Shown piece by piece: positions 55,074 through 63,669 of a stretch of 64,000 bases of DNA. Source of the stretch: Zobellia barbeyronii (lineage in GTDB: Bacteria > Bacteroidota > Bacteroidia > Flavobacteriales > Flavobacteriaceae); NCBI RefSeq assembly GCF_018603515.1, contig NZ_JACATN010000003.1, positions 124,001 through 188,000 of the forward strand, read 5' to 3'. A program made the position numbers and the translations under genes. Positions within the stretch are counted from its first letter, which is position 1. Every line of letters starts with the position of its first letter. The notes under the pieces are model-generated. The model searched no databases. It was not told the DNA's origin and worked only from the letters and a program-made list of their open reading frames with translations.

Positions 55074-56210
55074 CTATTTCAATAAAAACGCTCCTGTAAA
55101 ATGCTGCTGTTTCTTTTCAGGTAATGTATGAAAACCAACTGCTTGCATGTCTCTAAAAAGACGTTCTAGTTCAATGGCTCTGTAAAAACTTTGTCCGCCT
55201 ACTGTTTCCATCGCTTTATTGACAGTTTCCTTGCATGCATTTGCTACCAATGTCTTTCTAGCTAATATTTCAACACCTGTCCTTTCTTCAGGCTGAAAAT
55301 CTAAATCGTTGGCTATTGCAATCATATCTTTATGAAGCACTTGAGCCATTGTAAGGCTATTGTAAATTTCCCCCAGCAATAAAGTACTATGAAGTGGTCT
55401 GCTTTGTTTTGCTTTTGACTTTTCTAAAGTAATCTTCATCGCTTTTTCTGCAATCCCAATATAGGGAGCCATGATTAACGGCAACGCCACGGTTAATACT
55501 ACATTCCAAAACATAGGGAATTCGCCTTTTGCTCTTTTCACCGTTATGGCATCTTCTGGAATAAACACATTAGTAAGGGTCACGGTCTGTGAACCTGTTC
55601 CGCGCATTCCTAAGGTATGCCAATCATCCAACAGTTGTATCCCTTCAGATTTCATAGCTACTGTAAAATGGAGTACTTGCCATCCTTCCTCTGGATGATT
55701 ATAGGGTATGCTGGTCACCAAGAGGTCACCTATGGCAGATTGACTAGCAAATTGTTTTCTTGCTGAGACCAAATAACCATTGTCGGTTTTTTTCATGGTT
55801 CCATTAGAATCTAGCCAGTCTCGTGCACCTGTACTTACCAGCACCAAGTTTTTATCTACTACCTCTTTTAAGAATTCTTCGCCTGTGCCCTCGTGTTTAT
55901 ATTTCCAGATATTTGCGGCAAGAAGGTGTTGGTGCATGGACAATGCCAATGCCGTAGAAGGGCAATACTGCGCTATTTTAACCAATATAGCACACATACC
56001 AGTAAAGGAAACTCCGGCGCCTCCCAATGCTTTTGGTATCATGGCCGTTAGATATCCATGCTTTTTTAATAACTGATAATTATCGGCTACAAAAGTATCG
56101 GCCTTATCGTGGGCAATTCCATTTGCAGCTATTTGGTCCCCAAGCTGGTCTATTAGATGTAACCAGTGATTTATAGGGGTTTCAGTTACCTTGTTTTCAT
56201 GAATATTCAT
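55074..56210 (-). CDS. Acyl-CoA dehydrogenase-family flavoprotein
   Basis: A 378-residue FAD enzyme from ATG 56210; the TTG at 56246 would overlap the AraC stop. The N-terminal helical domain has YLTAMIPKALGGAGVSFTG and ALSMHQHLLAA. The middle beta domain includes WHTLGMRGTGSQTVTLTNVFIP. The C-terminal helices include VGGQSFYRAIELERLFRDMQ, in which the conserved RDxQ-type loop binds FAD. Catalytic Glu is not clear, so it may belong to the monooxygenase-like branch (DszC/ hydroxylase type) rather than classical beta-oxidation. The upstream AraC regulator ends 33 bp before it on the same strand. Confidence 0.85.
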   Translation of the reverse strand: MNIHENKVTETPINHWLHLIDQLGDQIAANGIAHDKADTFVADNYQLLKKHGYLTAMIPKALGGAGVSFTGMCAILVKIAQYCPSTALALSMHQHLLAANIWKYKHEGTGEEFLKEVVDKNLVLVSTGARDWLDSNGTMKKTDNGYLVSARKQFASQSAIGDLLVTSIPYNHPEEGWQVLHFTVAMKSEGIQLLDDWHTLGMRGTGSQTVTLTNVFIPEDAITVKRAKGEFPMFWNVVLTVALPLIMAPYIGIAEKAMKITLEKSKAKQSRPLHSTLLLGEIYNSLTMAQVLHKDMIAIANDLDFQPEERTGVEILARKTLVANACKETVNKAMETVGGQSFYRAIELERLFRDMQAVGFHTLPEKKQQHFTGAFLLK

Positions 56211-56242
56211 ACTACGACTGAATTTTTTTTCTATAACACGGC

Positions 56243-57109
56243 TCAAACAGACAATTGCGCTTTTTGATATTTTAAAGGGGTAATACCATTCTCGTTCTTG
56301 AATATTCTTGCAAAATGGGCAGGACTTTCAAAACCACTATCATAAGCCACTTCATATATTTTCTGATTGGTATTCTCCAATAATCGTTTTGCATGAAGAA
56401 GCCTTTTTTTAGTAAGCCATTTTCCCGGAGATGTGCCATAAGCACTATAAAAATCGCGATTAAAAGTACTTAAACTTCTGTGCGAAAGCCTTGCAAATTC
56501 TTCTAATGATAAATTATAAACAAAATTAGACTCCATTATGTTTTTAATGGATGGTTTAACTTCTTGGGCAATCTGTTTAAAATAGCTCCCTATTTCTGGG
56601 TTATAGGGCAGTGACAAAATATTGACCAACAATTCCTGAAATTTAATTTCCATCAAATATTTTGAAGGCTTTTCTTCATTAGAAAAATAATCTAATATGG
56701 ATGTGAAATACGTGGTTAACGTTCTATCCATTTTTAGCGGAATTGCACTATCACTTTGAAGATTGCTTTTTTGATTGGCTCCTATTTCAGGTTTTTGTGA
56801 CATAAAATCCTTGACATAAGAATCGGGAATAAAGATTACTATGGCGCAAAAATCAGAGTCAAAATACTTCTCTATAATATTGGCTCCTTTTTTCACAAAA
56901 AGCACCTCATTGGCATGAACCATATAGCTGTGCTCTAGCGTTCGCCATTTCTTTTTACCCTCTAATACATAAATAAAATAATTGAGGTGGTTCCAAGTAG
57001 TGAATATAGATTTTGTCTCCGTACATCTATATTCCGAAAATAGAAGTGACGACACTTCAATTTTCTTGAATGTAGGTGTGTTTTTTGCTATGTCGTAACC
57101 GTTACCCAT
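56243..57109 (-). CDS. AraC-family transcriptional regulator
   Basis: A 288-residue regulator from ATG 57109; the longer frame to 57190 starts at an atypical codon and adds a Cys/Pro-rich stretch. The N-terminal part (about 15-110) is a cupin-like effector domain with WNHLNYFIYVLEGKKKWRTLE. The C-terminal AraC HTH pair has LSLEEFARLSHRSLSTFNRDF and KIYEVAYDSGFESPAHFARIF, ending GITPLKYQK. It lies directly upstream of the acyl-CoA dehydrogenase gene on the same strand, so it may be an operon-encoded regulator of it. Confidence 0.9.
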   Translation of the reverse strand: MGNGYDIAKNTPTFKKIEVSSLLFSEYRCTETKSIFTTWNHLNYFIYVLEGKKKWRTLEHSYMVHANEVLFVKKGANIIEKYFDSDFCAIVIFIPDSYVKDFMSQKPEIGANQKSNLQSDSAIPLKMDRTLTTYFTSILDYFSNEEKPSKYLMEIKFQELLVNILSLPYNPEIGSYFKQIAQEVKPSIKNIMESNFVYNLSLEEFARLSHRSLSTFNRDFYSAYGTSPGKWLTKKRLLHAKRLLENTNQKIYEVAYDSGFESPAHFARIFKNENGITPLKYQKAQLSV

Positions 57110-57380
57110 TATTTTTTTAGTAAACCTCGGGACAAGCCCACAAGGCATTAAAAGGAATACACTTTGCTTTTGAGGCAAGCCTCGGAGCATGTAATCTCCA
57201 TTATCGAGTAAATTTTATACTATGAAAAGTACATTTTTTTTAAGAGAATGAACTCATTAGAAACAGCTTAGGAAATAACTACCTATCTATTTGCTAGAAA
57301 CGCATCTCAATTTTCTATTTTCTTAGTACGCATTAAACTAGCAAGTCATGCCTACTTCCTATAAACCCATAAATGGATTT

Positions 57381-58076
57381 CTAATCAATTTCTGCGGGTT
57401 TTAAAATCATGTCATTATCAGATGCTAACTTGGCAAATTCCTCTGCACTTAGTGTATTAGACGGTTCTGTTCCTGGCTCTACCCCTACTTTTTTGAAAAA
57501 ATCCAACAAACCATGTTTGGCATTTGGTACCGTAGCAAATACTAGTTTTAAAGGTTCATTGCCCGTATTTTGGAACGAATGCCATTCTCCCGGTGCCGTA
57601 TACCATACATAGCCTTCTTTTACAATTGTTTCTTTACGCTCATCGTTCTCATAACTTATAACAATACCCGTTCCTGATAGGAAATAAGCAATCTCTTCCG
57701 TTTTATTATGCTTGTGCTCTGGTAAAGCGCCACCTACACCCAACTCGTATTTTGAAAAACCTGAAGAAGCGTTAGGGTGACTTTCAGGATCCATATAAAT
57801 TTGAAGCAACCCTCCAGAACCCAATTTGTCTTTGCGCTCTGGAAATAGCCACAATTGCTGAGCGTCCTCTGGCGTTACTATTCTTTTACTAGGGTGCGAA
57901 TGCGTAGAATTATCGTGAATATGAGAATCTTCTTTTTCGTCAAGAGAAAGAGCTGCTAGGGAGTCCTCTTTTTTCTTGGATGTATCCACATTTTCACCAC
58001 AACCTTGAACGATGGTAAATACTATGGTTAGGGCAGCTAATTTCAGTACTTTAAGGTTTTTTTTGTTTTTTAGCAT
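57381..58076 (-). CDS. Cupin-domain lipoprotein
   Basis: A 231-residue lipoprotein. The signal (LKLAALTIVFTIVQGC) has lipid Cys26, followed by an Asp/His-rich linker with HIHDNSTHSHP. The cupin metal motif 1 is GGALPEHKHNKTEEIAYFLSG (His/His/Glu ligands) and motif 2 is WYTAPGEWHSFQNTG. Cupins of this kind bind metal or small ligands; a specific reaction is not evident. It is extracytoplasmic and monocistronic. Confidence 0.82.
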   Translation of the reverse strand: MLKNKKNLKVLKLAALTIVFTIVQGCGENVDTSKKKEDSLAALSLDEKEDSHIHDNSTHSHPSKRIVTPEDAQQLWLFPERKDKLGSGGLLQIYMDPESHPNASSGFSKYELGVGGALPEHKHNKTEEIAYFLSGTGIVISYENDERKETIVKEGYVWYTAPGEWHSFQNTGNEPLKLVFATVPNAKHGLLDFFKKVGVEPGTEPSNTLSAEEFAKLASDNDMILKPAEID

Positions 58077-58695
58077 GGTTGAAACATTTATGATTGTTAT
58101 TAAATTCCTATTGATGAAACAAAACTAGAGAGAATATACATAGTTTAACTGACTAGGACTTTCAATAAATTGACTGAGTATGTCAAAGTACTATTTTTGA
58201 AAGAATAACACCTATTTAGAGACTTGCTAAATTAAAAGCTGAAAACGCTAGATAGCAAAACAGACCGCTTCGTGCCGCAGAGAGGGGCTCGGTATTATGA
58301 GCGTTGTATGCTTTTTATGTAGTAACCCTCCTAAAACTGATTATCTATATATGGATGTTTGTTGATATGCATTATTTATAAGACCAGTATACCAGTACTT
58401 AGAATTTACCCCTGAACAGCCAAAAGCAACCTATTTTGATAAGCAATCAGTTGAAACAAAAGTGCGTATCCCCTACTCTACATTTCTCATACTAAACGCT
58501 CCGACCAACACGCCTCTCGCCTATTTCCTTACTGCGCAGCAGCACTATATCCCTTACAAAAAGTTCTGACTTAATTTTTTGAGAGAATTTATTCCTTTTG
58601 ATTGGCTATTTATTTTAAAAACGATGGTAGCTCTGTTAATGAACAGGGCTAACAAAAACCAGTCTTCTTTTAAAAAGGAATATTACGGATGTTCT
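58077..58695. other. Long intergenic region before cassette array 3
   Basis: About 620 bp without a supported gene. A region around 58245-58315 (AAAACGCTAGATAGC ... GAGCGTTGTATGC) looks like the worn-down ends of another hairpin site, but the match is weak. GGCTAAC at 58647 and the preceding CTCTGTTAATGAACAG align with sequence upstream of leader L2, showing that the leader repeat extends to about 58614. Confidence 0.45.
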
Positions 58696-58860
58696 ACGTC
58701 GATAAATTCCTACGTTTTGACGAATAGTGTACATCTTACACCAAAGCTTACGCTTTTCTGTAAACGTATTTTAATTTTTAATGTGATATTTAAAGAGTGA
58801 ATCTATAGGAGAAGACTATTTGTGTATAAAGCAACTAGTTGCTTTATACAGTTGTTGGCA
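58696..58860 (+). repeat. Leader repeat L3 of cassette array 3
   Basis: Shares ACGTCGATAAATTCCTAC, CGAATAGTGT and CTGTAAACGTATTTTAAT with L1. It has a 28-bp perfect palindrome at 58823-58850 (half-site TGTATAAAGCAACT), the longest of the three copies. It ends in GTTGGCA (58854-58860). The NACHT gene starts 26 bp later. Confidence 0.75.
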
Positions 58861-58885
58861 GTAAGTTAAAAGAACATAATAATTT

Positions 58886-60892
58886 ATGACAGAATTAAAT
58901 GACAGTATTGCAGTAAAAGATATGATTTCTGCTGCAAGTCCAGTAATAAAGGCTTTAGTTGAAATATTTGTTAAGCCTAAACTTGAAGGTTTTAGAAAAA
59001 AATATCCTTCTGTTGATTTAACTAAAACTTATATTCCCACGGAAGAACATTTTCAAGAATACTACCATAGAACATATAAAAAACTCGCAGTAATAAATAC
59101 TTTAGTATTCAATAACTCGCAAAGGTTCTTGAAAGAAATATACTTACCTCTTACTCTTTCATCAACTAACGATGAGAAAATCAAATACCAAATCAATTAT
59201 TATCCACAAAAACTCTGTCATGAATATGGAAACATATTAATAACAGATACTGCTGGTATGGGGAAATCTACATTAATGAAAAGGATTTTCATTGATATCG
59301 TTGACCAAAATATTGGGATTCCAATAATAATAGAATTAAGACGTCTAAATAAAGACAAAACTATAATTACTGAAATACAAGAACAGCTTAATTCAATAAA
59401 TAAAGATTTTGATTCTGAGTTGTTGCTAGAGCTATTATCGGAAGGTGGCTTTATTATAATACTTGATGGTTATGATGAAATTTCACTAACTGATCGAGAG
59501 GCTGTAACTTCCGATTTACAAGATTTTATAGCTAAAGCTTCAAACAACGAATTTTTCATAACATCTAGACCCGAAAAGGCTTTATTAAGCTTCGGTAATT
59601 TTCAAGAATTTAGAATTAATCCTTTAAATAAGAAAGAAGCTTTTGAACTACTGCGAAAATATGACCACCAAGGTTCAGTTTCTGCCCTTTTAATTAAAAA
59701 ACTTCAAGAACAGGAAATGTCAAATATTGAAGAATTTTTGACAAACCCTCTTCTAGTTTCACTTCTATTTACTGCTTTTGAACATAAGCAAGCCATACCG
59801 TTTAAGAAGTATCTTTTTTACCGTCAGGTGTATGATGCCAATTTCGAATCACACGACTTGACAAAAGGAGACTCTTATACTCACGACAAATACTCTAAAT
59901 TAGAAATTGATGACTTCCATAGAGTTTTAAGACATTTAGGCTTTTCTTGTTTTAAACTTCAAAAAATTGAATTTAGTAAAGACGAAATACTAAAACTAAT
60001 TACAGATAGTAAGGAATTTTGCGCTGGATTAAATTTCAATGAATCAGATTTTTTAGAAGATCTATTGAGAACAGTTCCATTATTCGCCCAAGATGGTAAC
60101 TATTATAGATGGGCGCATAAATCATTACAAGAGTATTTTGCGGCTCAATTTATATATTTAGATTCTAAAGAAAAGCAAAACTCTATCTTGGATAAACTTT
60201 ATAATCATTCCAATATTGAAAAATTTATAAATGTAATTGACTTATACTATGATATGGATTATAAGACATTTAGAAATAGGATTGAACGGTCTCTTTTGTC
60301 TGAATTCAAAGAATTTGTTGAGAACAACTACAACCATAAATATACAGACGTACTAGAAGAATCGGTAATAGAAAGAAAAGAAATTTCTTTTTTTACAAAT
60401 TCATTTTTATTTAAAGCAACTCAAAAAGATAAAAAGCACCCATTTGAAGCAGGTAAAATCGGAAAAATGTTAAAGTCATTTTCTAAAAAAAATGAACTAG
60501 ATGAAGGAGGTTTTAACGGGATTTTAGTTAGACCACCATTATTTGAATTCATATACGCTATACATTATCAAAATAGCAAAACAACTTTGTTGAGCCTTTT
60601 AGCTAGGAAAAAATCAAATTATATTAAGGGTGCTAATCATAGTGACATAGAAAATAAAACAATGGAATTGCACTATGTTTTTGAGAAAGAATATTATCCA
60701 GAAAAAATCAATGATGATATCAAAAACCCATTTAACACAAAAGAAAATTTCAAAAATATAAGTGAGTTTTTGCAAGCTACGAAATTAAACTCTTATATAA
60801 TTGATTACGGTAAAGGCTTGACATTTTTGGAAAAAATAGAAAAGAGTATAGCAAATGAAGAGGCTGATGATTTTTTAGTGGGCGACATGTAA
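58886..60892 (+). CDS. Cassette E: NACHT-domain STAND NTPase (bNACHT-like defence protein)
   Basis: A 668-residue cytoplasmic protein. After a ~115-residue N-terminal helical part comes the NACHT core: Walker A GMGKST at 124-129 (in TDTAGMGKSTLMKRI), Walker B IIILDGYDEIS with Asp194 and Asp197-Glu198, and sensor-like FFITSRPEKAL. A winged-helix-like region and a long helical C-terminal part (about 330-668) with WAHKSLQEYFAAQFIY follow, as is typical of NLR-like NTPases. Bacterial NACHT proteins act in phage defence by sensing infection and triggering cell death or dormancy. The effector domain is not identified. The cassette ends GTTGGCA (58854) and TGCCAAC (60899) are exact complements. Confidence 0.87.
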   Translation: MTELNDSIAVKDMISAASPVIKALVEIFVKPKLEGFRKKYPSVDLTKTYIPTEEHFQEYYHRTYKKLAVINTLVFNNSQRFLKEIYLPLTLSSTNDEKIKYQINYYPQKLCHEYGNILITDTAGMGKSTLMKRIFIDIVDQNIGIPIIIELRRLNKDKTIITEIQEQLNSINKDFDSELLLELLSEGGFIIILDGYDEISLTDREAVTSDLQDFIAKASNNEFFITSRPEKALLSFGNFQEFRINPLNKKEAFELLRKYDHQGSVSALLIKKLQEQEMSNIEEFLTNPLLVSLLFTAFEHKQAIPFKKYLFYRQVYDANFESHDLTKGDSYTHDKYSKLEIDDFHRVLRHLGFSCFKLQKIEFSKDEILKLITDSKEFCAGLNFNESDFLEDLLRTVPLFAQDGNYYRWAHKSLQEYFAAQFIYLDSKEKQNSILDKLYNHSNIEKFINVIDLYYDMDYKTFRNRIERSLLSEFKEFVENNYNHKYTDVLEESVIERKEISFFTNSFLFKATQKDKKHPFEAGKIGKMLKSFSKKNELDEGGFNGILVRPPLFEFIYAIHYQNSKTTLLSLLARKKSNYIKGANHSDIENKTMELHYVFEKEYYPEKINDDIKNPFNTKENFKNISEFLQATKLNSYIIDYGKGLTFLEKIEKSIANEEADDFLVGDM

Positions 60893-60898
60893 GCCTTC

Positions 60899-61092
60899 TG
60901 CCAACAATGTATATAAAAAATAGCGCAAGTTATTTATAACACAAAGGCTTGGGCATTTTTGGAAACCAGCCAAATGTTTAAATTTGACGATTTCCCTAAA
61001 ATAAATAGAAAAATTTAAAAGTTCGGCTTGTGTTCATCCGAAAGTTATGAGTTTTTTTTTACACGCTACGTTTCATTTACCAACCGTTAGGT
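60899..61092 (+). repeat. attC-like hairpin site S2 between cassettes E and F
   Basis: 194 bp from TGCCAAC (60899-60905) to GTTAGGT (61086-61092). Arms GTATATAAAAAATAGCG (60909-60925) and CGCTACGTTTCATTTAC (61064-61080) pair at 13 of 17. Inner arms AACACAA and TTGTGTT, then GGAAA and TTTCC around CAAATGTTTAAATTTG, would extend a long imperfect hairpin. Closely related to S1. Confidence 0.77.
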
Positions 61093-61115
61093 ACAATTTA
61101 AAACAGACAATATAG

Positions 61116-62009
61116 ATGAAAGAAAAATTATTCTGTAATAGTTGTAAAGGTTTACGCAACCAAACAGAAATTCATAAAATTGAAAAGAGAGGTGGTGATG
61201 AAGAAGGAGATTTCCAATGGTACAAAAGCTATTCTTTAATCCAATGTAACGGCTGCGACAATATTTCGTTTTTTAAGGTTTCTGGAGATACAGAAATGTA
61301 TGAACAAGATGAATACGGACATCAAGATTATTATTTTGATAAATCTGTATATCCTCCGTATTTAAAGCGAGGAGAAGCAATAAAGCAACCATTCTATTTA
61401 CCTGAAAAAATACGGACGATATATTCTGAAACTATTGCTTCGTTCAAATCAAACTCTTCGATTTTAACTGCCGGTGGATTACGAGCCATTATAGAAGCCA
61501 TATGTAACCATCTAAAAATTAAAGGAAGAAATCTGGCAGAAAGAATTGATGGATTGAGCGAGAATGGAAATCTAACTCTTGCGGAATCTAAAAGACTACA
61601 CTCAATAAGATTTTTAGGAAATGACGCGTTACATGAGATTGAAAAACCAAAAGACGAGCATTTATATTTATTATTAGAAATTGTAAACCATTTATTATCA
61701 AATCTCTTTGTCAATGACAAAAAGCTGAAAGGCAGAGTTGAAACCATGATTGACTCGTATGATGATTTTATTAGACTAATTCAAAATAGAATTGATGATG
61801 AAATGGTCGGAAAAAAAATGACTCTTTCTAATATCTTAGATAAATCAAAAAGGTTGATTACAAAGAAAAACCTGAACGTTTTCGAAAATAGTTTCATTAA
61901 AGATATCAGCTCAAAAAAGATTACATTCGTTAAAGTAGTAAAAAAGAAACCTGAAAATATCTACGAAATCATGGAGAAACCACTATTATTTCAATTTGGG
62001 ATTGTGTAA
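61116..62009 (+). CDS. Cassette F: DUF4145 HEPN-like protein with zinc ribbon
   Basis: A 297-residue cytoplasmic protein. The N-terminal zinc ribbon is Cys7-x2-Cys10 (FCNSCKG) and Cys44-x2-Cys47 (CNGCDN). The DUF4145 helical domain (about 100-205) has LTAGGLRAIIEAICNHLKIKG and the HEPN-like RFLGNDALHE motif (Arg165, Asn169, His173), as in many prokaryotic RNases or RNA-cleaving toxins. The C-terminal ~90 residues are Lys-rich. DUF4145 proteins commonly occur in defence islands. It lies 24 bp after the site S2 and fills its own cassette, next to a NACHT cassette. An RNase role is inference from the motif. Confidence 0.78.
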   Translation: MKEKLFCNSCKGLRNQTEIHKIEKRGGDEEGDFQWYKSYSLIQCNGCDNISFFKVSGDTEMYEQDEYGHQDYYFDKSVYPPYLKRGEAIKQPFYLPEKIRTIYSETIASFKSNSSILTAGGLRAIIEAICNHLKIKGRNLAERIDGLSENGNLTLAESKRLHSIRFLGNDALHEIEKPKDEHLYLLLEIVNHLLSNLFVNDKKLKGRVETMIDSYDDFIRLIQNRIDDEMVGKKMTLSNILDKSKRLITKKNLNVFENSFIKDISSKKITFVKVVKKKPENIYEIMEKPLLFQFGIV

Positions 62010-62017
62010 AAAACTGT

Positions 62018-62140
62018 GCCTAACAATACCTATAGTAAAAAGTGTGGTAAGTGATGAATTTAAAAGCTTGGGCGCATTTGCTAAGCCCCTCCGCTAGCGC
62101 TCGTTTGCAACGAGTGCTCCATACAGTTTTTGCAAGTACC
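62018..62140 (+). repeat. Degenerate hairpin site after cassette F
   Basis: Starts with GCCTAAC (62018-62024), complementary to GTTAGGT at 61086 with one G-T pair. GTAAAAAGTGTGG partly pairs with CCATACAGTTTTTGC (62119-62133). A CGCTCGTTTGCAACGAGTG hairpin lies inside. The right-hand GTT box is missing, so the site looks decayed. The rest of 62010-62355 holds no supported gene. Confidence 0.5.
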
Positions 62141-62355
62141 AATAAGACCTTTTAAGGGATAAGAATAGGTTAACCATCAGTGCAGGTAAAGCTTTTTACA
62201 AGTATATTCAACCTTACAATGATAACTTAGATTACGCACCAAAATTTAATTAATCAGAAGCGGTAGTAAAAAATTATTATGGAAAAATGAATCTCAAAAT
62301 AGTTAACGGATTTTTAATTAATACCATAAATTTGATTTAGCAAAAATGCCAGCAG

Positions 62356-62871
62356 ATGAACTTCACATTAAAAAACATCCCTCTCTATTTTCTAATTATA
62401 TTCCTTTTTAATTCTTGCTCTAAAGAAGATGACCCGGAAACAATTACGGAGGAATTTGGTGAAATTGAGGTTGTAGTAACTTTTAGTGAAGGATACGATA
62501 AACTGTACTCTTTACGTATGATTACTTATGGAGTAAGAGACGGAGAAGATATGATCCCTAGATTCATTCCGGTCACGTATCTGAACACAGGCATAGACTA
62601 TGACGATTCTGGATTCATTGAAGAGCAATTTGAAGATACTATTCATAGTTTTAAGACTACAGAAGACTCCAAACGTTTTAATTACGGTATTATACTACGT
62701 TCGGAATTACAAGACCCTTTTCAGGTAGACTATTCCGTTAAATTCTATTTTAACGGGGAGCTAGTACACACCCATAGTTTCTCAGAAAGCAACATAACTC
62801 AAAGTGTTAACGAATTAGGCGGCTGGAGCTCAACAGAGGGTTTTTATCAAAATTCTTTAATAATTTTATAA
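62356..62871 (+). CDS. Hypothetical lipoprotein
   Basis: A 171-residue lipoprotein with signal MNFTLKNIPLYFLIIFLFNSC (lipid Cys21), then SKEDDPETITEE. The mature part is acidic and beta-rich (GEIEVVVTFSEGYDKLYSLRMI, FNYGIILRSE, VKFYFNGELVHTHSF), perhaps an immunoglobulin-like domain. No family recognised. Single gene. Confidence 0.66.
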   Translation: MNFTLKNIPLYFLIIFLFNSCSKEDDPETITEEFGEIEVVVTFSEGYDKLYSLRMITYGVRDGEDMIPRFIPVTYLNTGIDYDDSGFIEEQFEDTIHSFKTTEDSKRFNYGIILRSELQDPFQVDYSVKFYFNGELVHTHSFSESNITQSVNELGGWSSTEGFYQNSLIIL

Positions 62872-63018
62872 ATCATTCCTGACGCTACAACCTAAAAATC
62901 CAGTCCAAAATAATCCATAAGCTTTATACACCTTCCCGTATAAGTAAATAAAGAATTACTACAACGCTCATTTAATTCGCCACTTTTCATAAATAAGTGC
63001 GTTGCCAAAATTATAAGA

Positions 63019-63579
63019 ATGAAAAACATTTTAATTCTAGTATTGCTATTAACAGTTCATAAAACATACTCCCAAAATAACTTTTACGAATCTACCTGTG
63101 ATTGTATCAATCAAATAAAGGATAAATCCAATGAAAGTGAATTAGCCTATAGAACTAAAGATTGTTTAAAGGAATCGACTACCAATCATCCCGAAAAAGT
63201 CAAAAAAATTTTAGAAAACTTCGCGAATGATAATCCTAAAAAGAGCCCTGAATTAACAGAAAAGAATACCTCTTACATATTATCCGAAGGATTAAAAACC
63301 AATTGTCCCGAATTTGCTAAAATTGATTCCCTGTTTACTACACTGCGAAACAATTCTGAAAATATTATCGAAAAAGTGGCTGATGACATTTGCACTCAGG
63401 CAAAAATTGAACCTAAATTATCAGGGCAAGTCGTTGACAGAATTAGAAAAAAAAGTATCGAAAAATATTTAGTCAGTATTTATGGGCAATATAATCTTAG
63501 TGATAGTTTAGATTTCAGCCGATTTGAAAATGATCTTAAATTAGAGCTTGAGGAAAACTGTGATGTTCCTAATAAGTAA
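63019..63579 (+). CDS. Secreted hypothetical protein
   Basis: A 186-residue protein with a signal peptide (MKNILILVLLLTVHKTYSQ). The mature part is helical and has several Cys (STCDCINQIKDK, YRTKDCLKES, KTNCPEFAKI, EENCDVP) that could form disulfides. The opening CDCINQI pattern recurs in small exported Bacteroidota proteins of unknown role. No domain identified. ATG 63019. Confidence 0.65.
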   Translation: MKNILILVLLLTVHKTYSQNNFYESTCDCINQIKDKSNESELAYRTKDCLKESTTNHPEKVKKILENFANDNPKKSPELTEKNTSYILSEGLKTNCPEFAKIDSLFTTLRNNSENIIEKVADDICTQAKIEPKLSGQVVDRIRKKSIEKYLVSIYGQYNLSDSLDFSRFENDLKLELEENCDVPNK

Positions 63580-63669
63580 TAAAATAACGTTTCTTAACCA
63601 ACCCGTAATATAAATTAGACATTCATCCAATTAAAGAAATACTAATGGACACTGAATCCTATCAAAACC

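Noticed and set aside
58245-58315. Possible further degenerate hairpin site
   Set aside because: Only short matches (ACGCTAGATAGC and GCGTTGTATGC) are seen, without the 195-bp length or paired boxes; too weak to annotate as a site.
58579-58800. 73-codon open frame before the NACHT gene
   Set aside because: It lies within the leader repeat L3 and is not kept open in L1 or L2, so it is unlikely to be a real gene.
40671-62140. Interpretation of the repeats as insertion sequences or a prophage
   Set aside because: No transposase, integrase, or phage structural gene is seen; the repeats flank different genes and do not make target-site duplications visible to the eye.
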